Positions 27,131 to 35,407 of a stretch of 64,000 nucleotides of DNA are shown here, piece after piece. Position numbers and translations under genes: made by a program. The notes under the pieces were generated by a model. The model had not been told where the DNA came from. It worked only from the letters and a program-made list of their open reading frames with translations, and did no database searches. How positions within the stretch are numbered: the stretch's first letter is position 1; the number at the start of each line of letters is the position of its first letter. The stretch spans positions 1 through 64,000 of the forward strand of contig CAMACX010000013.1 of the NCBI GenBank assembly GCA_945831575.1, given 5' to 3'. The stretch comes from an uncultured Mediterranea sp. Lineage in GTDB: Bacteria > Bacteroidota > Bacteroidia > Bacteroidales > Bacteroidaceae.

Positions 27131-27745
27131 TTATTTTCCCAGTCGCTCGTTGATGAGGGCCACGAGGGAGGCAAACTCCTCGGGGTTGTAGAGGCGGGTG
27201 AGCTTGATGATGCGTCCTTCGGGGTCGATGAGGACGTTGCGCGTGATGCCTGCCTGGCGGTCGGCATAGAGGGCAAAGATGTCAGCTCCCGGGTCGAGGC
27301 CCAGGGGATAGGTCACCTTGGTCTGTTGGGCAAACTCCTTCACCTTCTCTAAAGGTTCATCACGGTCGATGCCGATGAGCACAAAGTCTTCGCGCTCCTT
27401 GTTGGGTTGCCAGATGTCGCGCTCGATGAAGGGCATCTCCTTGCGGCATACGCCACACCAACTGGCCGTGAACTGCAGCATCACCAGTTTGCCGCGCAGG
27501 GCGGAGAGGGTTACGGAAGAACCATCGGTCAGCTCCACGGTAAAGTCGGGTGCCATGTCGCCCACCTTCACGAGGTAGCCCACGCTGTCGGGGGTCACCT
27601 CGGCGACGGCCTTACCCTCTGCCTGAGCGGTAGCCTCAGCAGCAGCCTTATCGCCTTCAGCCTGCTTCTTCTGTCCGCAAGCCTGCAAAGCTGCCAAGCC
27701 GCACACTACGGCGGCAGCCATCATAAAGTACTTCAATCGTTTCAT
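27131..27745 (-). CDS. TlpA-like thiol-disulfide lipoprotein
   Basis: The 204-residue product is a lipoprotein (lipobox LQAC, C23) with an alanine/glutamate-rich linker (about 26-50) and an AhpC/TlpA thioredoxin fold. The active site is WCGVCRKEM, with valine in place of the usual proline between the cysteines. Likely a periplasmic thiol reductase or peroxidase-like protein. Confidence 0.88.
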   Translation of the reverse strand: MKRLKYFMMAAAVVCGLAALQACGQKKQAEGDKAAAEATAQAEGKAVAEVTPDSVGYLVKVGDMAPDFTVELTDGSSVTLSALRGKLVMLQFTASWCGVCRKEMPFIERDIWQPNKEREDFVLIGIDRDEPLEKVKEFAQQTKVTYPLGLDPGADIFALYADRQAGITRNVLIDPEGRIIKLTRLYNPEEFASLVALINERLGK

Positions 27746-27829
27746 ATTCCGTTAGTTAAAATAGATATTCCGTTAGTTTAAATATAAATCCGTTTGTTTA
27801 AATCAAAATCTGTTGGCTTAAAAAAAATA

Positions 27830-27872
27830 AATCTGTGGTCATCAGTCAAAATCTGTGTCATCTGCGTGCCAT
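27830..27872. repeat. Half of a 95-bp palindromic element
   Basis: Right arm only, ending ATCTGTGTCATCTGCGTGCC, as in the copies at 7132-7226 and 23036-23130. Confidence 0.7.
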
Positions 27873-27889
27873 AAACCGCATACACTCCG

Positions 27890-28855
27890 TCATTTACCTT
27901 GCGTACGGGCACTACGTCCGTAGAGTAGCATGAAGTAGAGCCCGATGAGGATGAAGGGGATGCTGAGCCATTGGCCCATGTTGAAGGTCATGCCCTCCTC
28001 GAAGTTCACCTGATTCTCCTTGAGGAACTCCACGAAGAAGCGGAAGGTGAAGATCTCCGTCAGGCAAAGGCCAAAGAAGAAGCCTTGCCTGTAGCCGGAG
28101 CTGAGGTAGGAGAGGACCCCCTTGCCGGCACCTGCGCCGCCTCGCATACCTGCCCCGTTCTTCTTCTGGCTGAAGTCCGTCCGAACGCCGTTAGAAGCCG
28201 CTTCGGAGGGCGTTATACCAGCCTCCGCCTGTGCCCGCTTGAGGCCACGGCGGTAGAGGATGACCATGCCGATGAAGAAGGTCAGATAGGCCAGCGCTTC
28301 GTAGAGCTGGGCCGGATGGCGGGGGAGCATATCCACACGCTCGAAGACGAAAGCCCAGGGCACGTCGGTCGGGCGACCGATGATCTCGCTGTTCATCAGA
28401 TTGGCCAGGCGGATGCAGCAGGCTGTGATGGGCGTGGCCACGGCTATCATGTCGAGCACATCCATGTAGTGCATCTTCGTCTTGCGGCAGTAGAGCCAGA
28501 GGGCGATGATGAGGCCCAGGGTGCCACCATGGCTCGCCAGGCCTTCGTAGCCCGTCCAGCGCCAGCCGCCGCCCGGCAGGAACTTGACAGGCAGGAGCAT
28601 CTCCCCGATGTGGTTGAGGTAGTAGTCGGGTTGGTAGAAGAGGCAATGGCCGAGGCGTGCGCCCACCAGGATGCCGATAAAGCAGTAGAAGAAGAGCGGT
28701 TCAAACTTCTCCGAAGGGATGCGTCGGTCGCGGTATTGCCGTTGCACGATGAGGTAGGCCAACGCCAGTCCCACCAGCCACAGCAGGCCATAGTAACGTA
28801 TCGGCAGCGTGCCGAAGAGAGAGAACAACTCGGGGTCAGGATTCCAATGTATCAT
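27890..28855 (-). CDS. lgt: Prolipoprotein diacylglyceryl transferase
   Basis: Lgt adds diacylglycerol from phosphatidylglycerol to the lipobox cysteine of preproteins. The 321-residue membrane protein has [15 protein letters not shown] near the start, [34 protein letters not shown] and [11 protein letters not shown], the family signatures. A low-complexity insert (about 215-255) interrupts the last third and may be a loop. It probably serves the many lipoproteins seen here (TlpA-like, SusD). Confidence 0.95.
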   Translation of the reverse strand: MIHWNPDPELFSLFGTLPIRYYGLLWLVGLALAYLIVQRQYRDRRIPSEKFEPLFFYCFIGILVGARLGHCLFYQPDYYLNHIGEMLLPVKFLPGGGWRWTGYEGLASHGGTLGLIIALWLYCRKTKMHYMDVLDMIAVATPITACCIRLANLMNSEIIGRPTDVPWAFVFERVDMLPRHPAQLYEALAYLTFFIGMVILYRRGLKRAQAEAGITPSEAASNGVRTDFSQKKNGAGMRGGAGAGKGVLSYLSSGYRQGFFFGLCLTEIFTFRFFVEFLKENQVNFEEGMTFNMGQWLSIPFILIGLYFMLLYGRSARTQGK

Positions 28856-28891
28856 TTTTTATTCGTTTTGAGCATTCGCGGCTTACTGTAG

Positions 28892-29008
28892 GAACCACAG
28901 ATTACACAGATTCATACAGATTGACACAATCTGTCCCTTCTGTGAAAATCAGTGGTTTCTATCATACCGTCACATTAATCATTAATCACTACTCACTACT
29001 CACTAATC
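28892..29008. repeat. Palindrome and TAATCACTACTCAC repeats between lgt and the thioredoxin-like gene
   Basis: 28892-28959 has arms GAACCACAGATTACACAG and a matching TGTGAAAATCAGTGGTTTC; 28974-29008 holds tandem TCACTA words. The first resembles but is distinct from the 95-bp family. Confidence 0.65.
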
Positions 29009-29009
29009 A

Positions 29010-29273
29010 CTAAGCTTGAACCGCCTTGCGCAGCACCTCTTCCATTTCGTTCTTGTAGATGCCTGCTTCGTGTACCTTCTCGCCGTCGATGTAGAAGGTA
29101 GGCACGTAGTAGTAGTCATACTGGTCGGCAATCTCGGGGTGCTGACTCTCTTCGATGGTCTCTATCTCGATGGCGGCCAGCTCGGGATGCTCGGCCTTCA
29201 GTTCGTTGATGTACTGGAAAGCCCGCTTGCAGAAGGGGCAATGCTCCAGGTAGAACATGGTGATTTTCTTCAT
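29010..29273 (-). CDS. Small thioredoxin/glutaredoxin-like protein
   Basis: The 87-residue product is a minimal thioredoxin fold with active site EHCPFCKRA near residues 10-15, cis-proline segment YYVPTFYI and no signal peptide, so it acts in the cytoplasm. CPFC is more like glutaredoxin-type or NrdH-type redoxins than thioredoxin. The start MKKITMFY at 29273 fits homologues; a start 3 codons earlier is possible. Confidence 0.85.
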   Translation of the reverse strand: MKKITMFYLEHCPFCKRAFQYINELKAEHPELAAIEIETIEESQHPEIADQYDYYYVPTFYIDGEKVHEAGIYKNEMEEVLRKAVQA

Positions 29274-29320
29274 ATCTTGCACTTATTTTAGGAGGTTGAA
29301 TCTGTTTCTAGGAGTTGAAT

Positions 29321-30253
29321 CTATCGGGTACGGAATTTTTGGGCCACCAGGCGGTAGGTAGGGCAGTCGATGCCCTCGGCTTCGCAGGCTTCGAGCAGGT
29401 CGAAGAGCAGGCCTTGCACCTCGCTCTCGTGGCCGCGGGCCATGTCCTTCTGCATCGAGGCCGTGCTGTGCGGGTCGAGGCTGTCGATGACCTTCAGGTT
29501 GTACTCCACGAGGTCGCGCTCCAGCTTGATGCCCAGCCGTCGGCTCAGCTCCGCACTCTCACGGGAGAGGCCGATGAAGGTGTCGCGCACGGCTCCGGGC
29601 TTCTGCACTTCGCCCATCGGCACGTCGTAGTAAGCCCCCGTCACAGCCATGGCCGAGATGAACGACCACTTCACGAAGGTGTCGCGCCGGATGTCGTCCG
29701 AGATTTCCGCCCGTATGCCGCTCTCCGTCAGGTCCTGCTGGACCGCTTCCATCGTCGCGCGGCTGACAGCCGTCCCTTCGTGGGCACCGAATACCAGGCG
29801 GAAGATGCTGCCCATCTGCGAGATCTCCCCCTTGCCGCTCACGAAGCCCACGATGTAGATGCAGCCGTCGAGTACGGTCACACCGGGCACCTGCCGCTGG
29901 ATGCGCGGCCCCGTGCCAAAGACGTTGAGGATGGGGATGACCACCGTTCCGGGGTGTGAAGCCCGCTGGATGAGGCCGGTTATTGACGCGATGGAGTAGC
30001 CCTTCACGCAGACAAAGATGACGTCTGCCTTACCGGAAAACTCCTCGGTCGTGGTGGCCTTCACGGGTAGGGTATGTTCCCCCTTCAGGTCGCTATGCAG
30101 GCGCAGCCCGTTGGAGCGCAGCGCCTCCAGGTGCTCACCCCGTGCGATGCAGCTCACCTCCTTGCCTGCCAGGGCGAGGAATCCGGCGATGCAGCCGCCC
30201 ACACCCCCCGTGCCGACAATCAGGTAGCTCAGTTTTTTATCGTTTGTATTCAT
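29321..30253 (-). CDS. panE: 2-dehydropantoate 2-reductase (ApbA/PanE family)
   Basis: Reduces ketopantoate to pantoate with NADPH in pantothenate synthesis. The 310-residue product has the Rossmann motif VGTGGVGGCIAG near residue 13, VKGYSIASI, and the catalytic lysine region DTFVKWSFISAMA, with the C-terminal helical domain. Other family members act on different keto acids, so the role is probable. Confidence 0.88.
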   Translation of the reverse strand: MNTNDKKLSYLIVGTGGVGGCIAGFLALAGKEVSCIARGEHLEALRSNGLRLHSDLKGEHTLPVKATTTEEFSGKADVIFVCVKGYSIASITGLIQRASHPGTVVIPILNVFGTGPRIQRQVPGVTVLDGCIYIVGFVSGKGEISQMGSIFRLVFGAHEGTAVSRATMEAVQQDLTESGIRAEISDDIRRDTFVKWSFISAMAVTGAYYDVPMGEVQKPGAVRDTFIGLSRESAELSRRLGIKLERDLVEYNLKVIDSLDPHSTASMQKDMARGHESEVQGLLFDLLEACEAEGIDCPTYRLVAQKFRTR

Positions 30254-30304
30254 ATGGATGTCTCTTTTTTTTTCTTTGTTATATGGTGTTTACTTCTTTC
30301 ACTT

Positions 30305-31903
30305 TTACAGGCTTTTCCACTGGGCGATGGTGCGGGTCTGGGAGGAGAAGTTCATGCCGATGCGGATGAGGCAGCGCGGGTCGGTGGCGTAGGGCTTGGC
30401 GTAGCCTTTCTGCTCAATCTGCTGCAGGGCCTCGTCGGCAGAGCCGTCCATCTTCAACTCAAAGATATAGACGTACTCCTTCAGCTCCAGCGTGCAATCC
30501 ACGCGGCCGTAGCTCTGGCGGTCCTCCACCTTGATGCCCAGGCAATAGACACCGAGCAGGCGCAGGATGAGGTAGAAGGTGTATTGGAAATGCTTCTCCG
30601 TGGCCTTGATGTCTTTCAGGGATTCGTGGCTGTCGTAGGGGATGCTGGCGAGGAAAGCCGTGAGCGACTCGCAGAAGGGCTCCACCTCGCCCCGGTTGAG
30701 CTGGCGGAAGGCATCACGCACCCATCCTTCGGGGCGTTCTTCGCTGTTCTTCAGGTAGCTGGAGGCTATCAGACTGAGGAAGCCCTTGCGTACCTCGTTG
30801 TTGGGGAAGTCGAGCAGGAAAGATTCGGTGGACTGATCATAGTCCTTGATGGTGAGGTAGCCGCTCTGGTAAATCATGGGCAGCGGACGCTCCACGTCGG
30901 CCTTGTAGTCGATGAACTCCGAGACATCATAGTACTTGCCCGTGAGGTCGTTGATTTGCTCGTTGCTGTGATTAAGCAAGCGGATGAGGTAGGTGGGGGT
31001 TCCTGAGGCAAACCAGTAATCGCGGAGCATCTTCATGTCGAAAGCATTGAGCAGGCTGAAGGGGTTAAAGATGCCCGTCATGGCGGGGCTGAAGTGATAA
31101 CCGTCGTACTGGAGCCTCAGCATCCGCTTCATCTCCTCGACCTCCACATTCAGTTCATCGGCCAGCTCACGGATAGGCTCTGCGAAGACCGTCTCCAGTT
31201 CCTCCTTCGTGATGCCACAGAGGGCCTCATAGCGCTTGTCCATGCTGATGTCATCCGGCTGGTTGAAGCCGCTGAACACGCTCACCTGCGAGAACTTGGT
31301 CACACCCGTCAGCATCACGAAGCGAAGGTCGGCATCGGCATCCTTGAAGACGCCATAGAAGCCTCTCAGCACATCGCGGTTATACTCCTCCAGCTTGATG
31401 CGGTTACCCTCGCAGTCGGTGACATAGCGTTCCATATCCAGGACATCGAGCAACGGCTTGTCGTACTCATCTATCAGCACCACGGCCCTGCGCCCTGTGG
31501 CCTGGTGGGCAGCATGCAAGACTTTGCAGAAGCGTTGCCCCAAGGTGAGGGCTCCCGATGTGCCGTATTGCTTCTCTGCATCGGCCACGAAGCTCTCCAG
31601 CATCTTGTCAAGCGCGTAAGGCTGGGTGAAGTTCTCGCTGCCGAACGAGAGGTGGAACACGGGATAGACCGCCCACTCCTGTTCCAGTCCGTCGATGGCC
31701 AGCCCTCTGAACAGCTCCTTGTGACCCAGGAAGTAGTGCTTCAATGTAGAGATGAGCAGGCTCTTCCCGAATCGTCGCGGACGGCTGAGGAAGTAGATGG
31801 TTCCATTACTGACGAGGTCATACACCAAGGCCGTCTTATCCACATAGACGTAGCCTTCCTCGCGAATCCGGTCAAAGCTCTGTATGCCGATAGGGTACTT
31901 CAT
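30305..31903 (-). CDS. AAA-ATPase-like protein with PD-(D/E)XK nuclease-like C-terminus, copy 1
   Basis: The 532-residue product opens with the AAA-ATPase_like signature GIQSFDRIREEGYVYVDKT, has Walker A SRPRRFGKSLL (about 40-50), Walker B AVVLIDEYDKPLLD, and a C-terminal PDDEXK_9-like domain with GRVDCTLEL and YIFELKMDGSADEAL. These proteins are frequent in Bacteroidetes, often in many copies, and their role is unknown. The promoter (31929-31959) lies within a dispersed repeat. A second member is at 50673-52421. Confidence 0.88.
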   Translation of the reverse strand: MKYPIGIQSFDRIREEGYVYVDKTALVYDLVSNGTIYFLSRPRRFGKSLLISTLKHYFLGHKELFRGLAIDGLEQEWAVYPVFHLSFGSENFTQPYALDKMLESFVADAEKQYGTSGALTLGQRFCKVLHAAHQATGRRAVVLIDEYDKPLLDVLDMERYVTDCEGNRIKLEEYNRDVLRGFYGVFKDADADLRFVMLTGVTKFSQVSVFSGFNQPDDISMDKRYEALCGITKEELETVFAEPIRELADELNVEVEEMKRMLRLQYDGYHFSPAMTGIFNPFSLLNAFDMKMLRDYWFASGTPTYLIRLLNHSNEQINDLTGKYYDVSEFIDYKADVERPLPMIYQSGYLTIKDYDQSTESFLLDFPNNEVRKGFLSLIASSYLKNSEERPEGWVRDAFRQLNRGEVEPFCESLTAFLASIPYDSHESLKDIKATEKHFQYTFYLILRLLGVYCLGIKVEDRQSYGRVDCTLELKEYVYIFELKMDGSADEALQQIEQKGYAKPYATDPRCLIRIGMNFSSQTRTIAQWKSL

Positions 31904-31927
31904 AACGCATCAATTAATATTTCGAGG

Positions 31928-32000
31928 GCAAAGATAGTGCAAGCCGAGCGGAATACAAAATGAAAGCTTGCTTTTATTTTTATTCCCGAGGCGCCGCCTA
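31928..32000 (-). repeat. Promoter-bearing dispersed repeat, copy 2
   Basis: Starts GCAAAGATAGTGCAAGCCGAG and ends CCGAGGCGCCGCCTAT. Read on the minus strand it contains TTTG (31956-31959), 19 bp and TATCTTTG (31929-31936), the promoter of the ATPase/nuclease gene. Confidence 0.85.
31929..31959 (-). promoter_or_regulatory. Promoter of ATPase/nuclease gene copy 1
   Basis: Exact consensus (TTTG, 19 bp, TATCTTTG) supplied by the repeat; transcript start about 19 nt before the ATG. Confidence 0.7.
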
Positions 32001-32007
32001 TGTTATG

Positions 32008-32080
32008 AAAAGATAGTGCAAGCCGAGCGGAATACAAAATGAAAGCTCGCTTTTATTTTTATTCCCGAGGCGCAGCCTAT
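32008..32080 (-). repeat. Promoter-bearing dispersed repeat, copy 3
   Basis: Nearly identical to copy 2, in tandem. The -7 box is changed to TATCTTTT, so it is probably not a working promoter. Confidence 0.85.
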
Positions 32081-32101
32081 TCCTTTTTTTCTTCCATTCT
32101 A

Positions 32102-32133
32102 TTTGCTGATTTAGCTTATTCTCTTTACCTTTG
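32102..32133 (+). promoter_or_regulatory. Promoter of the first HU-like gene
   Basis: TTTG (32102-32105), 20 bp, TACCTTTG (32126-32133). Transcription should begin near 32140, ahead of the three 22-bp repeats. Confidence 0.65.
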
Positions 32134-32148
32134 TAGCCTATCTGTCGG

Positions 32149-32214
32149 GTTATTCACCTTGGTGGATAACTTTAGCCACTTCGGTGGATAGCTTTAACCA
32201 CCTAGGTGGATAGA
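32149..32214 (+). repeat. Three 22-bp repeats in the HU-like gene leader
   Basis: Period 22: each unit ends with GGTGGATA and has a palindromic core (CACCTTGGTG, CCACTTCGGTGG, CCACCTAGGTGG; the last, 32198-32209, is perfect). They lie in the 5' untranslated part of the mRNA and could be an autoregulatory binding site. Confidence 0.8.
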
Positions 32215-32251
32215 ATGAAGGAAGTTATGTTTTTACTTAAATGGAATACTT

Positions 32252-32872
32252 ATGTCAATCAATTACAGTTGGTACCGCAATCCTCAACGCGAGGAAGGAG
32301 ACATTACAGAAGGCCTGCACCCACGCCCGTTCTTCAACGGCACGGTCGATACCCGTCAGCTGGCCAAGGAGATAGAGAAAGCCACGTCGCTCACCGAGGG
32401 TGATGTGAAAGCCACGCTTACCGCCCTGAGCCGTGTGGTGGCCCACAAACTGGCCATGGGTGAACAGGTTCACCTCGAAGGGCTGGGTTACTTCACCCCC
32501 ACACTCACCACCGAGGGCCGGGTGACTGAGGAGATGTCGCTCCGCGAACGCAGCCGCAAGGTGCGCTTCAAGGGCATCAGCTTCCGGCCCGACAGCGAGC
32601 TCCAGAGCCACATGGGACCAATCAACTTCAGTTACGTCAACCGTGGCGAATCCTCAGGCCTGCCCACCGATGAAGAGATTGAGGCCAAGCTCACCACGTA
32701 CTTCTCCACGCAAGCATACCTCACCCGTCGCAAGCTGGAGACTCTCTTCGGTATCCGCACCACCACGGCCGTGCGCCTGCTGCGCCGCCTCCTCGACGAA
32801 GGCTACCTCAAGAACGACGGCACCCGCCAGCAGCCCATCTACCTCCCCGTCCCCGGCCACTTCGGCAAATAA
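32252..32872 (+). CDS. HU-like DNA-binding protein with C-terminal winged-helix-like part, copy 1
   Basis: The 206-residue product has an HU/IHF-related domain (about 30-120: DTRQLAKEIEKATSLTEGDV, MGEQVHLEGLGYFTPTL) and a second part (about 140-195) with YLTRRKLETLFGIRTTTAVR, which looks like a helix-turn-helix. This extended form is common in Bacteroides. It may bind its own leader repeats. A different HU-like gene is at 53292-53780. Confidence 0.85.
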   Translation: MSINYSWYRNPQREEGDITEGLHPRPFFNGTVDTRQLAKEIEKATSLTEGDVKATLTALSRVVAHKLAMGEQVHLEGLGYFTPTLTTEGRVTEEMSLRERSRKVRFKGISFRPDSELQSHMGPINFSYVNRGESSGLPTDEEIEAKLTTYFSTQAYLTRRKLETLFGIRTTTAVRLLRRLLDEGYLKNDGTRQQPIYLPVPGHFGK

Positions 32873-32904
32873 TCCCTCCCTATGTACCGCAAAAATACCA
32901 AGCG

Positions 32905-32973
32905 GAATGCCCCAAAATTACACACTGAAATGCCTCAAAATTACACACTGAAATGCCTCAAAATTACACACTA
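32905..32973 (+). repeat. Three 23-bp tandem repeats
   Basis: Units at 32905, 32928 and 32951, each close to AATGCCTCAAAATTACACAC. They follow the HU-like gene; a further partial unit may follow. Too uniform, and without spacers, for CRISPR. Confidence 0.85.
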
Positions 32974-33039
32974 AAAAGCCACAAAATAGCCCAATAAATT
33001 GCGTAATTAAGTAAAACACAATATATTGACCGTCTTTAT

Positions 33040-33319
33040 GGTTCATCAGATTTTTGGAGTGATAGCTATCTTTCTATCAGAAACTTGCGGGCTGAAGGCC
33101 CAACCGCTCCTAGCCCAGGGCAACGCCCTGGGGATTCAGAGTCGGTGCGATTACGCCCTGCAAGGGCAAAAGCCTAATTCATGCACTTGTGAAGTAAAGC
33201 TTTTGCGCATTCAGCGCGATTGTTCACCCCATGCATCATCCCCAGGGCGTTGCCCTGGGCTATGAGCTTTTTGGGCTTTCAGCCCGACAAATGGTATCAC
33301 TCCAAATGTCGGATGAACC
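33040..33319. mobile_element. 280-bp MITE-like palindromic element with 8-bp target duplication
   Basis: The ends GGTTCATC...TTTGGAGTGATA (33040-33064) and their complement (33295-33319) match at 22 of 25 positions. An 8-bp direct repeat, GTCTTTAT, flanks it (33032-33039 and 33320-33327). Inside, a 23-bp perfect inverted pair (33111-33133 and 33240-33262) and the pair CGGGCTGAA/TTCAGCCCG continue the palindrome. There is no gene inside; a transposase would have to act in trans. Confidence 0.85.
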
Positions 33320-33329
33320 GTCTTTATAA

Positions 33330-33692
33330 TCAAGTGTTTGTTATGGCTTCTTGTTTGAATGTATGGCCATACGTGACCTGAAGGCCTACTCGCAGTCGCT
33401 TGGCGGAATCATCTCCTATTACCACGACCGTTATGACTTGGAGGCGGATGCCGTGTTGCACCTGGAGGATGGCCGTTATGCGCTCATCGAGTTTAAGCTG
33501 GGCAGCAGGGAGATTGAAGAGGGTGCATCTCATCTGAAAGAGATCAAGCGCCTCGTTCAGGAGCACAACAAGGTGGAAAAGCAGATCCAGCTGCGTGAGC
33601 CCGACCTGATGATGGTCATCACCGCCGGCGACATGGCCTACACGCGCCCCGATGGAGTTAAGATAGTCCCCCTGGGCTGTCTGAAAGATTAG
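33330..33692 (+). pseudogene. C-terminal remnant of an AAA_14/DUF4143 ATPase gene
   Basis: The frame from about 33330 begins YGFLFECMAIRDLKAYSQ, as in the DUF4143 half of Bacteroides ATP-binding proteins, and runs through LEADAVLHLEDGRYALIEFKLG to the end: about 115 of the roughly 400 residues expected. The P-loop part is absent, there is a stop (33327-33329) directly upstream, and the MITE-like element ends 3 bp before that. The only long frame starts with TTG, so it is not likely to be translated as a useful protein. Confidence 0.8.
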
Positions 33693-33794
33693 TCGCTCAT
33701 ACTTATGTTGAATTTTGAGAATGAAAGGAGTGTTCCTTCATTCGTGCTTTTGTTCTTATTCCCTAATTCAAGTATATCCTACTATTTTTGGGGC

Positions 33795-33871
33795 AAATTT
33801 GGTGGAAACCGGCATTTAGACGAAATAAATTTGGTGGAAACCGGCATTTCGGCTGAAATAATTTGGTGGGG
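33795..33871 (+). repeat. Three 32-bp tandem repeats
   Basis: Units of about 32 bp built on AAATTTGGTGGAAACCGGCA start at about 33795, 33827 and 33859, the last one partial. No gene present. Confidence 0.75.
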
Positions 33872-33896
33872 ACTTTTTTATCGTATTCTAAATAGC

Positions 33897-33939
33897 AAAT
33901 GCCAGTATCCGATTTATCATGGTCGGATGCTGGCATTTG
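33897..33939. terminator. Long hairpin after ychF
   Basis: CAAATGCCAG plus ATCCGA pairs over 17 positions (one wobble or mismatch) with TCGGAT plus CTGGCATTTG. It lies 50 bp past the ychF stop. A T run follows only on the plus strand. Confidence 0.65.
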
Positions 33940-33988
33940 TCTTGATTTTTGCCTTCTTCGGCGGTTCTTTTCTGCTTAAGCTATGGGT

Positions 33989-35092
33989 TCAGACGTTAAA
34001 CCTAAAATGCATGATGTCGCCATCCTGCACGACGTACTCCTTGCCCTCTATGCCGAGCTTGCCGGCTTCACGCACGGCGGCCTCGCTGCCGTACTTGATG
34101 TAGTCGTCGTACTTGATGACCTCGGCACGGATGAAGCCCTTCTCAAAGTCGGTGTGGATGACGCCGGCACATTGCGGAGCTTTCCAGCCCTTGTGGTAGG
34201 TCCAGGCCTTCACCTCCATCTCGCCTGCCGTGATGAAGGTTTCCAGGTTGAGCAGGCTGTAGATGGCCTTGATGAGGCGATTGCAGCCGCTCTCTTTCAA
34301 GCCGAGGTCTTCGAGGAACATCTGCTTCTCCTCGTAGGTCTCCAGCTCGGCAATGTCGGCCTCGGTCTGTGCGGAGATGACGATGAGCTGAGCCTTTTCA
34401 CCCTGGATGGCCTCGCGCACCTGCTCCACGTAGGCGTTGCCTGTGGCGGCGCTGGCATCATCCACGTTGCAGACGTAGAGCACAGGCTTGGTGGTGAGCA
34501 GGAACATCTGCTTGGCAGCAGCCTCTTCGTCTTCGTTTTGCAGGGCTACGGTGCGTGCGCTGCGGCCCTGTTCGAGTGCCTCCTTGTAGCGCAGCAGCAG
34601 GTCAAGCTCTACCTTGGCCGCCTTGTCGCCACCCACCTTGGCCACCTTCTCCACGCGCTTGATGCGGTTCTCCACAGTTTCCAGGTCTTTCAGCTGCAGC
34701 TCGGTGTCGATGATTTCCTTGTCGCGCACAGGGTTGACTGAGCCATCCACGTGGACGATGTTGCCGTTGTCGAAGCAGCGCAGCACGTGGATGATGGCGT
34801 CACATTCGCGGATGTTGCCCAGAAACTGGTTGCCCAGTCCTTCGCCCTTGCTGGCTCCCTTCACCAGGCCGGCGATATCCACGATGTCGCACACGGCGGG
34901 GACGATGCGTCCCGGGTGAACCAGCTCGGCCAGACAGGTCAGTCGCTCATCGGGCACGGATACCTGTCCCAGCTGGGCGTCGATGGTACAGAACGGGAAG
35001 TTGGCTGCCTGTGCTTTCGCGCTGCTCAGGCAGTTGAATAGTGTGGATTTGCCCACGTTGGGCAGTCCTACAATACCTGCTTTTAATGCCAT
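33989..35092 (-). CDS. ychF: Ribosome-binding ATPase/GTPase YchF
   Basis: Universally conserved Obg-family P-loop NTPase that binds ribosomes. The 367-residue product has G1 GLPNVGKSTLFN near residue 8, DIVDIAGLVKGASKGEGLGNQFL (the switch region), the altered G4 CNVDD and the C-terminal TGS-like domain with WTYHKGWKAPQCAGVIHTDFEKGF. Its length is standard. The -7 box is at 35202-35209. Confidence 0.96.
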   Translation of the reverse strand: MALKAGIVGLPNVGKSTLFNCLSSAKAQAANFPFCTIDAQLGQVSVPDERLTCLAELVHPGRIVPAVCDIVDIAGLVKGASKGEGLGNQFLGNIRECDAIIHVLRCFDNGNIVHVDGSVNPVRDKEIIDTELQLKDLETVENRIKRVEKVAKVGGDKAAKVELDLLLRYKEALEQGRSARTVALQNEDEEAAAKQMFLLTTKPVLYVCNVDDASAATGNAYVEQVREAIQGEKAQLIVISAQTEADIAELETYEEKQMFLEDLGLKESGCNRLIKAIYSLLNLETFITAGEMEVKAWTYHKGWKAPQCAGVIHTDFEKGFIRAEVIKYDDYIKYGSEAAVREAGKLGIEGKEYVVQDGDIMHFRFNV

Positions 35093-35407
35093 AATCTATT
35101 TCGTTTTTTAATCTTGTTATAATCCTGTCCGGAGGCTGTCCGCATGATGTTCGAATCCTGTTCGAGTAATTTCCGAAGGCTTCAGCCTGCTTTTCAGGCC
35201 GCAAAAGTACGATAAATTGGCTGTATTATTGTCATAAAGCGTCGAAAACTTCTCTTTTTGCGTTGAAAACTTCTATATAAGTAGTGGTTACTTCTTCTCC
35301 TGCAACGAAAAAGGCCGGAGTGCGTGTTGCATTCCGGCCTCGAAGTAAAAAGGTTTTGTATTTTTCGTTATGAGGTTTTCAGAAGGTATAAAGATTGGTG
35401 TAAGAGA
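35093..35407. other. Intergenic region: ychF promoter and DUF3836 terminator
   Basis: The minus-strand TACTTTTG box at 35202-35209 implies a 100-nt ychF leader. A terminator hairpin is at 35312-35340. Nothing else seen. Confidence 0.6.
35312..35340 (-). terminator. Terminator of the DUF3836 gene
   Basis: AGGCCGGAGTGC and GCATTCCGGCCT pair over a 5-nt loop; TTTTTCG follows on the minus strand. Confidence 0.8.

Noticed and set aside
32905..32973. Possible CRISPR array
   Set aside because: The units abut each other with no spacers, and no cas gene is near.
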